A stretch of DNA of 64,000 bases from NCBI RefSeq assembly GCF_003573695.1, contig NC_039362.1:4438929-4502928 (forward strand), written 5' to 3'. How positions within the stretch are numbered: the first letter of the stretch is position 1; every line of letters starts with the position of its first letter. The DNA is from Papaver somniferum. Taxonomy: Eukaryota > Streptophyta > Magnoliopsida > Ranunculales > Papaveraceae. Under the pieces are notes generated by a model. That model did no database searches. It was not told the origin of the DNA and saw only the letters and a list, made by a program, of their open reading frames with translations. Positions 24,173-37,115 of the stretch are shown in pieces. Made by a program: the position numbers and the translations under genes.

Positions 24173-24537
24173 CTATTTCGCTCCAGCTGACTCATTTATC
24201 ATGGTCATGTTGTCGATCCTCCAAATAGGCAGAGAATAATATTTCTTTGCATCGAACGGATGATACAAACTCTCCAATGTGACATGATTTTCCTGTAATT
24301 TTTCAACACCCATCAGATGACAATGTTTAAAATATGTACCAATTACCTTTTCGAAGGGATTATATATATGCAAACCTTTGCCATTAAATCTTCAACAAAG
24401 TATTGTGCCCAACAGTTTGTCTTAACGAAGGCTTTGGTAACTTCAAAAGTCTTGGAAATTTTGTCACTTCCATATGTTCCTACCTTCACTTGGAATACAA
24501 TCTGACGACACATTACCTCATAAAGAACCTTGAACAC
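24173..24537 (-). CDS. Small two-exon gene of unknown function (partial or degenerate)
   Basis: Exon 24537 down to about 24374 (frame includes QIVFQVKVGTYGSDKISKTF and AFVKTNCWAQYFVEDLMAK) joins in phase 0 across a GT/AG intron to an exon beginning ENHVTLESLYHPFDAKKYY, near 24295, which ends INESAGAK and stop at 24173. The junction AAG/GTTTGC to TTACAG/GAA is plausible. I do not recognise the family. The start is uncertain, since further upstream exons may exist, and no signal peptide or membrane segment is seen. It could be a remnant of a larger plant gene. Confidence 0.4.
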
Positions 24538-27155
24538 ATATTGTACTCCCTGATCCTATTTCAAATTTATAGGTTGTCAATAGATCCTTTACCAAAGGTT
24601 GACATCTTATACATTGAATATTTATAAAAAAAGATTATGGTATTGTGAATCATTGCTTTCTAAGATTGTAGTTTTCAAAATTGGTCTCTTCAAGTCCCAC
24701 GACTTTCTAAATTTATTTATCCTGTTTGTTTTTAACATTTTAGTTAGCCATATTATGTTTGTTATTAACTTTAAACTTGATGTCATCTTATACTGTGAAC
24801 TTTATGTGATTTCAGAATCGAACTTTATGTGTTTTGTCGAGTTTATTTTAACATTAGAATGATCAACCACGTTTTATACTTTATAATATAATGTTACATA
24901 TTTTGTGGCATTACAAAATTAGCATAATATGTTTTTGTTCACCAATACACGCCACCACCATAAAACCATATGAATCCTTTTTTTTTATCCACCACCACCT
25001 AGTGGGAGAGCCAAGGGTTAACTAACCTGGCTCTAACCCCTTAAACTTTTAATAACTACATTAATTTTTTAGTTTATTTTATAAACAGTACTTTGTCCAT
25101 ATATATTTATGGTTTAGTCCACCAAAGTTTACATGTTTTTTTTTTTAAAGTAAGCCTCCTCAATGTCAATTTTTGACTCCACCACTGCCATCATCACTGC
25201 CGCCCACACCATGTAGGTTGTTGGACGCAATTCTAATTTTCAATCACAAATGCCATGTATGAGGTTTAGATTGAACAAAATGTCGTCAACTGATTGGTTT
25301 CATTTTTTTCCGTGTATATATTCTTTTTTTTATTGCAATCCATTTTATTTTAACATTAAAAAATCATGATTTATACGATATAGTACCAAAGATAATAGGG
25401 GTACCATTTGGGTGATCCAACTACGATCATGAAAATATTATCTTGTATGATATCATCCCGGAAATATATGGTACCTTCCTTTATCAAAAGTGTTAAAAAC
25501 AACCAACCACATCTTCCACACTACGATGTTATCGATGGTGTAACGACAACATAAAATTAATATTGTCCATCACTACTCACCAGCACTCACCGTCACTACT
25601 TCTTCCACCACAAACCAGGGGTGAAGCCAGGATTTTGAGGAAAGAGGGAGAAAAAACTCTTGGAAAGTTGGGTACATGTGAAAAATGGACTTCGTATCCC
25701 ATTTTATGATAAAAGAACAAAAATAAATATAATTGTGCTCGGCGCCGCCCTTAACCACCACTAGTCTTTCGGCCTCCACCTCTTCTATTACTCATTGTTG
25801 CCAAAAATGTTTATTGATATTATTTATCAAAATTACTTATTAATAGAAATACATATTATAATTAATTAAGAAAATATTTATAATTAAAAAATGATTAGTC
25901 ATTTATTATGAGCAATCAGTGAAACACATTTTAATAAAACACTTTATAATGAATAGATTATTTATTATGTGCAATTAGTGAAACACTAATTAATAAAACA
26001 ATTATGATATTTAAGTTGAACAAACCACCACCGTTGATTTATCTTTTTTATTAATTCCAACCAAGGTGGAACACTGGTTAGAGGCCATTCTTATGACACA
26101 ATAGGTCATTAGTTCGAAACTCCCCGTTATAATTTTTTTAAATCCATATCTTGACTTGAGTATTCATTTTTTATTCATAATATTGGAATTAATACCACGC
26201 GTGCGAGTTGTGGGGGTTGGTCAGGAGAACCACAGCCCTTGATTTATCTTTGTCTGGACAAATCCTGACCACCACTAACACATGCTAACTTATCCTAGCT
26301 TTGTTTTGTACTAATGATATGGTAAAATAGATATTTATTTATTTTATTTTTTTTCCGAAGAAGTAAATTTATAAATTTCAACAATTCTAGACCAAATACA
26401 TCAAAGGTGAAAAAGATGAAAAAGATACGTATGTCAGGTATCACAGAAACTTTGCCATACAATACAAGTATGAGAAACATGATTTTCACATACGTAACTG
26501 ATGATATTGAGGGGATGGCATTTGAATTATGTTTTTTTTTGTGCGAATAAGGTATTTCATTGACGACTAAGACTGAAAAAGATCCTGCATTACAATAGAA
26601 GTAGAGCCATCTAATATCGATCCTTATGGTGATCTCTTGATATTAGATTTATATACTGATAGATGATGTTGAATCTATGCTGCACAAAAACACCGAGAAA
26701 TATGTCGTAACCGTGTCAAACACCGATCAGACACGACATGGTTACGACACTTCCCGATACGTGATGGACACGACATATCACGTGTCCCGTAAAACTCGAC
26801 ATTGGATAATTTACAGACACTAATTGGATACTTTCAGACACACCATAAATGATTAATTTTTGTTAGGAAAATCAAAATAAACTAAATATGAAGCTAATTT
26901 ATTCACGTTTTAGTCAAATCTAAACATTATTTACGAAAAACTTGATCACTATTTTATTACTATTGATTTAATTTTATTTTTAATCAAGTTTATTAAGAAT
27001 AATAATACTTATTATGTTGAGTAGATTGATGTAGAATCTCATTTTGATGGTTTGTGTAATACATATCGTGTCCCCGTAACCAGGTTTTCTGAGATTTGAC
27101 GTGTCCCCGTAACCTATCCCGTGTCTGTATCTGTGCAACATAGTGAATACATGGG
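24538..27155. other. AT-rich intergenic region
   Basis: No supported gene. It contains a SINE-like head at 26063-26125, an AT-rich block at 25800-26000, and GTGTCCCGT/ACGACAC-type short repeats at 26700-27130. Short frames here carry no domain. Confidence 0.5.
26063..26125 (+). mobile_element. tRNA-derived SINE head (A and B boxes)
   Basis: GTGGAACACTGGTTAGAGG (from about 26066) resembles an A box. AGTTCGAAACTCCCC (26111-26125) resembles a B box. The spacing is as in tRNA genes, but no acceptor stem closes, so this is a tRNA-derived SINE or tRNA relic and not a functional tRNA. Confidence 0.45.
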
Positions 27156-27160
27156 GGGTA

Positions 27161-29611
27161 TGAAAACGTTGGGGGTACCAAAATACACCACCAACTTTTC
27201 TTGGGCAATCTTTATGGAATAAACCTAAATATTATTCCGAGAGTTAGACTCAATCAAGAAATAATACTTAGAGTTATATCTCTAACTCTCACAATCAAAA
27301 TATTATAGAACCGAATCCGTGAACCCTGATTTATCAGTGAGAGAACTCTTGGATGGTACCAAAGACCAATGCCCAAGAATCAATCAAGTCGCATCCAATA
27401 AACTAGGTAGGATATATCTACTATGATTGATTTACGTACAACCTGCTATAGATAAACAATATAATACTGAAAAATAAATAACACATACACCATAAGTTTT
27501 GTTAACGAGGAAACCGCAAATGCAGAAAAACCCCGGGACCTAGTCCATATTGAATACCAAACTACATTAAGCCGCTACAGACACTATCCTACGACCAATT
27601 AACTTCGGGCTGGAATGTAGTTGAGACCGAATTAAACCCTCCCAGCGATTCAGTTACAGTCGCGTTCCTTACGCCTCTTGAATCCTAGCAGGACTCCACG
27701 CAGTTGATTCCCTTAGATGATGTCACACCAACTAAGATTTGCTTCAACTCAATTTAAGACTTTGAACCAATATGCCTCCCATAGATTAAGCCTATATAGA
27801 TATATGATTCCATTTTTAATCAAAGATTTGATAAATCCAATTGGAAATCGATAGCAATGGACACGGTCTAGCTAACCTCAAAATACGGTCTTACAACACC
27901 GAGTGCAGCCTAGATTATTATTCACCTCACAAATATAACAACCATGTGGAATCAACAAAGTCTGAGACGAATAAAACTTTGATAATTATTATCAATCTTG
28001 TTTGATAGAGCAAGCTTAACAATACAAAAAAATATCAGGTTACTAAATATATTAATACAATTAATAACAAGATATGGCTTCACGAATCCCTATGAAGTCT
28101 TTGTAGTCACTGAAACCCTAGAACGGTTTTAGGAAGAGGACGACTCTAGATACAATTAGGACACACAAGAAGTAGTGTCGGCATTCAAAGTTCCCAGTTT
28201 CCTGAAGTTCCCCTTTTATATACTTTCAAAGAATAGGTTGCTTTATGTTTAAGCTAAGATAGCTTTGGAACCAAGCAATCAATATTAACTGTTAGATGAA
28301 ATTTGAAATCTGGTTTACATAAACAAGATATACACTATGGTTCGCTAAACCGTAACCAAACCGTTTATAAAGACTATGTCCAACATGGTTAGCCTAAACT
28401 AGCCGTTTTGAACTTAAAATATTAATATTCATTTTCATGAACACACGAGAAACTAATCCTGAGTCACAAACATGTGATCAAGTAAGTCTAGTGTTTTTAG
28501 AGAATTAATCAAATGCAAATTATCTCATAGAAATAATTTAATCGTACTTGAAAATAAAATCGACATGGTTAGTAAGTGTAAAAAATAAAAACACCATTGC
28601 CAATCCTAAGTTGGTTCAGTCACAGTACGCGTACCGGTTTGTAAACATTTAACCAAACCAAGTTTCGCAGTTCACAGAACTTTTTAGGTTTGCGTATCAG
28701 TTTGGAAAATTTAAGACTGCCACCGGTTCCAGTGTTCACAGAAATAAATTGGTTTGTGTATCGGTTTGGGTACACAGCCGAGTTCAGGAACACATAACTA
28801 TTTTAGTTCGCATACCGGTGTGGAAGCTAATCCCGGTTTTGTAACCACAGTTCCAGAATGGTTTGCTTACAAGTATGCATACTAATTTGGTTCACAAGTT
28901 GATATATTTTATTCAAGGTATGCATAAGAACATGCTTACCAAAAATCCGCTTGTGGATATATAGCTACTCCGCTACGTGTACAAAGTACATGTATTACGG
29001 TTTTAGACTTATAACAATTATCTCAGTTTGTAAGACTCATAACATTGTATTCTATCCGAATATAGTAGTTCTATATTTATCTCAAAATCGATTTGAAATA
29101 TTCCCTAGTAACATCAATGACACATATCACTCTTCCAGGCTATTTCTGAATGATAAAAACTTGAATCACGACTTAGATTCCGAACAAAAAAATTTTCCTT
29201 AACCGAAATTCATCAAGTATGAACAAATGTTTAGTAAGCTTAGTCATTGTATTTCGAGAACTAATTATCAAGATAAACTTGACTCGAAATTCTTGTCTAT
29301 GCATAATAGTCTAATTAGTTATGTGACATCGTCTCATAGATAGAAATATGAATAAAACTTGAGATATAGGTGGTTAAGTATTCACTTACCTTTTGTCGAA
29401 GAAGTTATTCAAAAGATTTGGTTGATCTTCGCTGCCAAACGGTAGAACACAATGACAATTGTCGCGATGTCTGTATCTCAACTACACTTTTATCCTAATC
29501 AGAGACTAAACTAACTGTAGACTAAAAATCAAGATATATTTTTGACAACTAAATTTGACAACAAGCTTGAGATAACAACACTTGTGAGTTCGTTCGAGCA
29601 ATGCTCTAACA
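27161..29611 (-). repeat. Solo LTR, Copia-type family B, minus orientation
   Basis: Begins on the plus strand TGAAAACG and ends ATGCTCTAACA. It is flanked by the direct repeat GGGTA (27156-27160 and 29612-29616). It shares with its relatives the GTTAACGAGGAAACCGCAAATGCAGAAAAACC block (near 27500) and the adjacent leader. No internal sequence borders it. The 2451-bp LTR is unusually long for Copia but fits SIRE-like lineages. Confidence 0.85.
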
Positions 29612-29745
29612 GGGTAGTCTTCCAATTTAGTTGAATTGAAGTTCCTTACAAATTTAGTTATAATATCCGCTACCACATTTATTGATTTGAGAATCAGGGT
29701 GAGAGACTGTATGCGAATTGGCTCACGACTCAGTGCATTAATCAC
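29612..29745 (-). pseudogene. RNase H-like fragment of a plant retroelement, interrupted by the solo LTR
   Basis: Minus-strand frame INALSREPIRIQSLTLILK then NVVADIITKFVRNFNSTK and LEDYP. This resembles the C-terminal part of the RNase H-like domain in plant LINE-derived proteins, the DALAKFARN type. Across the solo LTR the frame resumes with PPCI at about 27150, consistent with an insertion into this fragment. The identification is tentative. Confidence 0.4.
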
Positions 29746-29956
29746 AAAAAAATATTCATTTTCATTGAAATCTTCATAATTTTCCGTGTTAATCCTTGAA
29801 TTTTTGGGTGTTTTTTAGTTGGATCTGGTATTAATGATCCTTAATTAGTTCTTCTTACTGTAAGGAAATGGATTTTGATGAAAAACATGAAGATTCAGAT
29901 AGGGTTTCTTCAGTTATTAGTACTTCAAAAAATTTGAAAATCAAACTTCTGTAACT

Positions 29957-30664
29957 TTGATTGATGATGAAGATGATCGTTATGCTTCATGGATATTTTC
30001 GTTGACTGGTCGACTTGATTTGCTTCGAATCAAATTTGTAGATGCGGCGATTATCTTAAAAAACCAATGGAAATTAGCAGGGCAATGTCAATTGATACCT
30101 TTGAGAAAAGTTTTTTTCACAATCAAGTTATCTAATGAAGAAGATAAACAATATATCAGGTCTGGTAGATGGGAAGTAGCTGATAAAATCTTAATAATCG
30201 GGAATTGGATACCTAATTTCATGCCTAAAAATCATAGAACATCTTTAGAAATAGTTTGGATTAACTTTCCTGGGTTGAGATTGGAATATTGGGATAAAAA
30301 TACATTGTTTACAATTAGCAAACCTATTGGTAATCCAGTCAAGCTTGATGATGCTACCCCTAAATATGAAAGTGGGTATTCTGCAAAAGTTCTTATTGAG
30401 ATTGATCTTGCAAAGGCTATCCCAAACAAAATATGGATGATCACCATATATGGTAGTTTCTCTCAAGGTATTACTCTTAGCAAACTGCCTAAGTTTTGTA
30501 ATAAGTGCAAGATAGTAGGTCATATGCAATCTGAATGCATATTTACACAGAAAAATCAGGAGGTTGTAATTGAGCAACAACATAATACTGTGGAAAAAAT
30601 AAACAAGCTAGTAATTCTCATTCTCATGATCAAAAGCCTTTTGATATATGTCAAACTTCTGTAG
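29957..30664 (+). pseudogene. LINE ORF1-like protein (DUF4283 plus zinc knuckle), 5' part
   Basis: A 235-codon frame containing ILKNQWKLAGQCQLIPL, FFTIKLSNEEDKQYIRSGRW and VWINFPGLRLEYWDK, the DUF4283 fold of plant L1 ORF1 proteins. It ends in the knuckle CNKCKIVGHMQSEC (about residues 183-196). Such proteins bind the element RNA. The frame ends soon after the knuckle, and no endonuclease or reverse transcriptase follows before the LTR at 30960. It is a 5' relic, probably cut by later insertions. Confidence 0.75.
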
Positions 30665-30959
30665 TTCAGTTAAATAATGGAGTTGTCACAGCTCTAACAG
30701 TGAAGTGTATATTTCAAAAGGAATGTTTAGCCCATTACAAGAATAAGAAATAGAAATTGAAGATGTATCTGAGGACAGTAGAGTGGATTTAGAAGTTCTA
30801 AATCCAGAGAAAGTGTTTCAGATTGCATAAGGTAATAATATTGAAAAAAGTGTTGTGAAGTATATAAATGGGAAGGATGGTACTGTATCAGCTGAAAAAG
30901 TTCTGGTTGAAAAGACGAGGGTATCCAAATACACCGCAATCTTTTATATATCAACATAT

Positions 30960-33900
30960 TAGTCCGGTATCTTAAGTGATCGTCTATAAAGTGAGTCGAG
31001 ACAATACAACTTAAGTCTTATACCTTGTGTGATTGACTATAGACGAGGTTGAGACAATACAACAACAAGATATTTACTTGACAATAGTTACGAAAAAAAC
31101 CGATTCACTATTAGAATCAAAGTCAAGTAATTCAGATTAACGTACTAAGTATTATTTACTTGCGGAAGTAAAGTAAATAACACACACAAGAATTTTGTTA
31201 ACGAGGAAGCTTCAAATGCAGAAAAACCTCGAGACCTTGTCCAATTTTGAATACTCTCATAATTAAGCCGATATATCAAATTTATGTCAACTTCGTATAG
31301 TTGAGACCAAGACGACTCCCCTAGATACTTAGTTTTGTCAGTATCCATGCGCCTAAGACTTCGAGAGTCACACACGTGAATCATAACTCCTTTGGATCGT
31401 ATTCCAAACAATAAAGGAAGAAAATCTGTTTGGAAACAACTCTTATTCAATCTTAGTGATTAAGACAATATGAGTTTGACAAAGGCTCTTCCGTTTATCG
31501 CAATAAACTCGTTAGACGGGGTAGGATATATCCAAATAATTAACTTAGATTCGGATCTAACAACTATCATATTCGGATCCTGAAGAATGCCACCAAATGA
31601 TAATTTCCGATTTATGCGACTTTATGATTAGATAAATCTAATCTAAGTCGGACCCCAGCCGATCAAGATGTGTGTACCAGATTCAAAAAGATACAAAAAC
31701 TAATAAGAAAATCTTCTCCATCTTCAAATATTCAGTTGCCTTCTTAAACCTGCAAAACAAAAAACTTGAATCCTCTTGTGATCAATCGCACACAGGATGA
31801 AGTCTGTTAACAATGGATTATCACAAGATGCCTTTAGATCCGAAAATGGTTCTAAAGATCCCGTCGATACTTTGATCTTGTTTAGTGACCCTTATGTCAG
31901 AAGAAAGGGATCTCAAGAATAATAACTAGGGGAAAACAAAGTTATAACAACTGTTAGTCAATCAAATCAATAATCGAAAACCAATATAACTATGCAATAT
32001 CTAGTTCTCCCATCAACGGTACTAGTAGAACTTATTGATCCCACAGAATTATTTAAACGAGCGGTCGAAAGAGATTTCGCCTAATTAGGGTACTTTACTC
32101 TCTGGAGAGACGATTCCACCAGAAACATGAATGAAGTTTTCTTGGCTCTTAGGATAGTTTGCAAGAAATGCAAACTCAATTATTTATAGACCAAGGTCCT
32201 TTGAACAAGAAGGAAATTCCAAAACCGAAACTATTCCTAAGATATGTGTTAAGGTGCGAAATTCGGTTTTCTTATTCCCAATAAATGTTGAACCATATTT
32301 GAAATCTCTCATAGAAAACTTTTATTATTAGTCTAGAACATTAACTAATGATCCTTTTCTAGAGTATATGCTTTTATTGTTGGACATGAAAGCATATAAA
32401 ATCAAAGATCATAATTAAATAATCTTTAATTATTGGTATCACCTTAGTATCAAGGAATATATTTGAACAATAAATAATATGAGTTGTGCACATGTATAAA
32501 TAATTTCGACATATTTAAGCTTCTAATCTAAACCCTAATTCACATACATCATGAAGAAATATGTGAATCATGGAAACTTGGTTTTTCTCATGGAACCGAT
32601 CAAACCATCATTACAAAATATGTTGTGACCGTTTATAACATGAATCCCAAGATAGGTTGTAATCGGTTACACCTTGCTTCCGAAGTTGCTTGTGACCGGT
32701 TACACCTTGATTCCCAGACGTAGCTTGTGACCGATTACAACTAAATCCCCAATTGAACTTGTGAACAGTAAGACATTGGAGTCCAAAGTAACTTTTGACC
32801 GGTTACAACTTGCATTCAAATATAGCTTGTGATTGGTTACGCCTTGATTTCTAAAGTAAACTGTAACCGATTTCAACTAGCTATATAACATAGGCTATGA
32901 CCAGTTATACTTCACTGTCAACCAAAGTTAAGATTGGTTATATGTAGTCATATTGTATTGATCAATAAAAATACTCAATGAAGAACCGGATTAAAACATC
33001 ATGTTTTCCCTTTCGATTATGAAACGAGTTCATACATTTACTTCCTTAAACTAATGTAATGATACATAGTTTTCTAGGATGAAATTACACCTATATAAGT
33101 AACTAAATACAATAGATTATGTCGATGTCGTCATTACAAACTTCAAAAGATAAACGTTATACTTTGTAATATGATTCCTTAATACTTCGATCATGCTAAT
33201 ATGACCAAGTATAATACTAGAGTTTCATATGTATATATCTTCGCATGTTATACCTTGCTTCCCGATAGCTATCATGTGAGCGGTTACACTTGGTCCCCAA
33301 GGTAACTATGTGACTGGTTACACCTTGCTTCCTGAAGTTATCATGTGACCAGTTACAATTTTGTTTCCAAAGTGATTATGTGACTGGTTACAACTAACCT
33401 CCTAATGCATGATGTGACCGGTTACACTTTGGTTCCCAAAGTGTTTATGTGACCGGCTACAACTAGCATCCTAACATTGCATGTGATCGGTTACACTTTG
33501 ATCTCCAAAGCTACTTGTGACCGATTCTAACTAGCTAATCATTATAGGACGTGACCGGGTGTACCTTAAGTCTTAACATAGTCAAGATAGTTTCTACCAC
33601 TGTCATCTCCGTTGGTCATCCAAAAAAGATATTCAAAGAATAACTAGACCTATCATGATTTCCCTTTTCATTATGAAAACAAATTCATACATCTACTTCC
33701 TTAAACTAATGTAAAGATACACAGTTTTCTAGGATGAAATATAAGATGCACACATAATCAAGCAACTATATTGCTTTGAGGTAAAAACTGTTTCTGCTGA
33801 TTTTGGTAAATTTGGGTATGTGGATGAGAAACTAATCTAAACCTTAAACAAATGCACTGCACGGGAGTACTTTAGATTCGAGAGATACTAATCTAAACCA

Positions 33901-34004
33901 TATGTATTTAATCAAGCGACTCTAGATGAGTTTTGATACTAAAATATGACAACCAAACTTGACATACCAACGCTTGATGGGTTCAAACGAGCTATGCTCT
34001 AACA
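30960..34004 (-). repeat. Solo LTR, Copia-type family B, minus orientation, expanded by an internal repeat
   Basis: Ends on the plus strand with GAGCTATGCTCTAACA and is flanked by CATAT at 30955-30959 and 34005-34009. The block near 31200-31240 (TTGTTAACGAGGAAGC) matches other family members, and the part at 31765-32210 matches 5050-5470. The lower end reads TAGTCC rather than the usual TG. The 3045-bp length exceeds that of relatives, largely because of a GGTTACA-type repeat array at about 32600-33560. Confidence 0.7.
32610..33560. repeat. Irregular minisatellite inside the LTR
   Basis: Many copies of a unit of about 45-50 bp around TGTGACCGGTTACACCTT and TTCCCAAAG, for example near 32690, 33300, 33410 and 33450. 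The array is split by about 300 bp of ordinary LTR sequence at 32930-33230. The units are diverged but keep GACCGGTTACA. Confidence 0.75.
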
Positions 34005-34009
34005 CATAT

Positions 34010-35028
34010 ATAATCGGTTCGGTTTGTAACCAAGATTTCAATGATCGGGCTAAGGGAAAATTGCTTCGGCAATTGTTTCCTTGATAACATATTGAAACTA
34101 AATTACTTTTATAGTTTCAGTTTTAGTATTGGTTATATAAATTGGTATGCACTTCTTAACTCTTATAGGTTATACAAGTCATATGGATTTGTAACATCAT
34201 TTCGGTTTTCTCTTATGTTTTTTCGTTTCTTTGACATTTTTGTAAATATTTGGAGTAAACAAGTGATACATGTGGAGAATTATATATACCTAACGAAAGT
34301 AAAGCATAGACTAAGGGGGGAAACATATCATTTTGTTGTGTATTATTTCATACTGCAAAAGGGGAATAACAAAGATGTTCGGATTGAATATTTACGTACA
34401 TGGTGTTAGTCCTCAAGGGAGTTTGGGGAGTTGGGTGTAGTTGGGTTTTTTCCTCTTAGTCGTGAGGGAGTTCGAAGGAGTATCTCAAAATCCCCGTTAG
34501 TCGTTGGAGAGTTTAGAAGAGTCTCCCAAACTCCCTAGAAAATCCCGTTAGTCGTGGGGGAGTTTGAAATAAACTCTTAATCTCCCTGTTAGTGGTAAAA
34601 ACTAGAATGCTAGGGAGTTGGGTTTTTTTGGAGAGTTCTGGGGAGTTCTAGGGAGTTTACAATGTATTTTTTCCTCACTCCAAATCTATTAAAAGAGTAG
34701 AGATTTTGGGAGAGTCTCTCAAACTCCCTACACATAAAACACCAAACTATCTCAAACTCCCTATACTCTCTTACACTTCCTCAAAATCCCCAAGATCTAA
34801 AATACATTAAACTCCCTCCCAACTCGCTTGTGGACTAACCCCCTGCTAGCTTTCCTTTCGGGTAAAGCTTTTGTTATTCACATGCAACAACGACGTTTAT
34901 TTTTGAATATATGAAGGAAATTATGTTTTTGAAACTTGGAATTAAGCGTATGAAGATTGAGTTTTTAGTAATTCGTTTATCTCCATATATATTAGAGTTT
35001 TGTCACTAACATAGAAAAAGGGGGAGAT
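34010..35028 (+). mobile_element. 3' internal tail of a plus-oriented Copia-type element
   Basis: The sequence ends with the polypurine tract AAAAAGGGGGAGAT (35015-35028) directly before an LTR start TGTTAGAGC at 35029. The frame 34041-34409 shows no domain. A MITE-like insertion occupies 34405-34839. Confidence 0.5.
34405..34839. mobile_element. Non-autonomous DNA transposon with inverted ends
   Basis: GTTAGTCCTCAAGGGAGTT on the left mirrors GTTAGTCCACAAGCGAGTT read inward from the right. CTCCC/GGGAG blocks repeat throughout in both orientations. No target duplication is evident, so the superfamily is unclear. Confidence 0.55.
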
Positions 35029-35403
35029 TGTTAGAGCATAGCTCGGTTGAACTCACCAAGTGTTGGTATGCCAAGTTTGGTTATCATATTTTAGTATGAA
35101 AACTCATATAGAGTCTCTTGATTAAATACTATGAGTTGGGAACTCAATGTATCGACATTTGAGTGATAGATAAGTTCAAGTCTCCACATACCTTTTAGTC
35201 GATGAAGTTCCACTGCTTCCTTGAGTAGTTCTTCGTCTTCATATGATGATCTCCGTGGAGTCTGGAGCTCACACTTAACTATCCTAGTCCGAGACTTAGC
35301 TATAAGTAGACTAGAAATCAAGACATATAGTTTTGAAAATTAAATTTGACAAACAAGCTTGAGATAGCAACACTTGCGAGTTAGACCGAGCAATGCTCTA
35401 ACA
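35029..35403. repeat. Two LTR heads joined back to back
   Basis: A plus-oriented LTR start (TGTTAGAGCATAGCTCGG at 35029) runs about 100 bp and then meets a minus-oriented LTR head that ends GAGCAATGCTCTAACA at 35403, next to the minus-strand polypurine tract. Most of both LTRs is missing. Confidence 0.65.
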
Positions 35404-36764
35404 ATCCCCCCCTTTGTCAATTTTAGTGACAAAAATTTCAATACATATGGAATACAACATAAATAAACTTTGTAGCTTCTCCTCCACATGCTTGATCTCC
35501 ATGGTTCTTCAACATTACTCGAAATGTTCGTCAAGTACTCCCATGATTCCATAGATGTTCAATTTAGCATCATAGTGTTTGAAGATCCGTATCCATAACA
35601 ATGAGAAAAAAAAATCTCTCAATAATTGTTATACAATGTCATAGTATTATTGCACGACATCAAAGTTCAATTGTATCACAACTTCGACAACGATACTATG
35701 GTGATATGTATCACTCCCCCTTAGTCAATACTTTCATCTCAACATGAAAACCACTCCCCCTTACATAATGAACCGAAAAACATATGTATTTGTAATGTGA
35801 ACTACACATTAACTCTCCCCCCTTTGTCAATAAAATTGGCAAAGGTACGAAAACTAGTGGGATCCTAATGAAATTTCCACGGAGAGTCTTCATGGCCAAA
35901 GAAAAGTACATATCAATTTTTTTAGATGTAATCATAAAGACGATGCTAAATGCATTCATCAAGGAGTTTATAAAGATACAAGATAACTTCTATAATATTC
36001 CACAGCCGCACTCCCCACAAAGATATGAAAATTAACCGCAAGTTCAAAAGAACTCTCCCCCATAAAGTGTCATTCTCGAAAGAACAACAAGAGCGACCTT
36101 ACTTTTACAAGAAAAAAAGGATTTCTTTGGACACCAAAAATCACAAAAGAAAATGATTTTGTATCAAAAAATCTCAACTAAATTAACCACAAGAGAACTC
36201 ATTATTAATTTAATCGGAATACTCAACCAAATTAACCACAAAAGAATTCATGATTAATCTATTTGGAAATGCTCACATAAGAAAACTTACAGATCCGCAC
36301 AGTATATTCATAAGAATGGATCAGAGAAGATCAATACTTAAGCATAGACAAAGATTCATTTTATTTTCATCACTATTTGCATAACGACATATAATAGACA
36401 TAATCTTTGTAAACAAAAAGTCATCCTATCTTCCATCAATTATTTGCATAATGACACAACATGTTCAATTTTTGTTTATCAATATCGACATATGAAAGAG
36501 ATAACTTTTGACCAAGTATGGGACAATCATAGTTCACGGACGCAAACACACATATCCCATAACACATCGCACTATATAAAATCATAAAGATTAATACTGC
36601 AAAATGATCTTCCAAATCAACTTTAGAATTTAAATAAATAAATCTAAAAATATTACAGGATGAAAATGTTGGACATAGCTATGTGTAATCACAATAATGG
36701 CTATTCCAAACCCTAGTTATCCTTCTTAAACAAAAACAAGAATAAAATTCTCATAAGAAGTTTC

Positions 36765-37115
36765 CTAGACATTAAGACCTTTGAAAAATTCTTTGTCGTC
36801 CCCGAACTCCTTGTCGTCAACATCCATTGGAACATATGGCTCATGGAGAAAGGAGTCAATTCCAATAAACCTTCTTGGATGATGATGTCGAACCAGGGCC
36901 TTCTGAATTTCCAATGATCTTAAAAAAAAAAGCTTTTCTTTTTTGAATGTCCTTCCTTGTTTCCTTCAACTCTTCAAGAACATCAGAAAAATTTTGAGAG
37001 TTTGAAGTAACAACTCTTGGCTTCCTCACATTCCTTTTTTTATTTTCAAAGTTGGAGGTAATGGAGTGATTGATGGCTTAACAACCATATTGACATCTTT
37101 TCCATCAGAAGACAT
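36765..37115 (-). pseudogene. Extra small frame downstream of gag, function unknown
   Basis: The minus-strand frame starts MSSDGKDVNMVVKPSITPLP. After a shift in an A run it continues with SDVLEELKETRKDIQKRK (helical, coiled-coil-like), and after another shift with LVRHHHPRRFIGIDSF and FLHEPYVPMDVDD, ending with a TAG at 36765. Two homopolymer frameshifts break it. I do not recognise the family. Confidence 0.4.

Noticed and set aside
24547..24575. CTCCCTGATCCTATTTCAAA resembling a Stowaway MITE end
   Set aside because: No matching opposite terminus or TA duplication was found nearby.
34406..34838. Harbinger-type TTA target duplication for the inverted-end element
   Set aside because: The left TTA and right TAA are inverted copies belonging to the terminal repeats. 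A direct duplication is needed and is absent.
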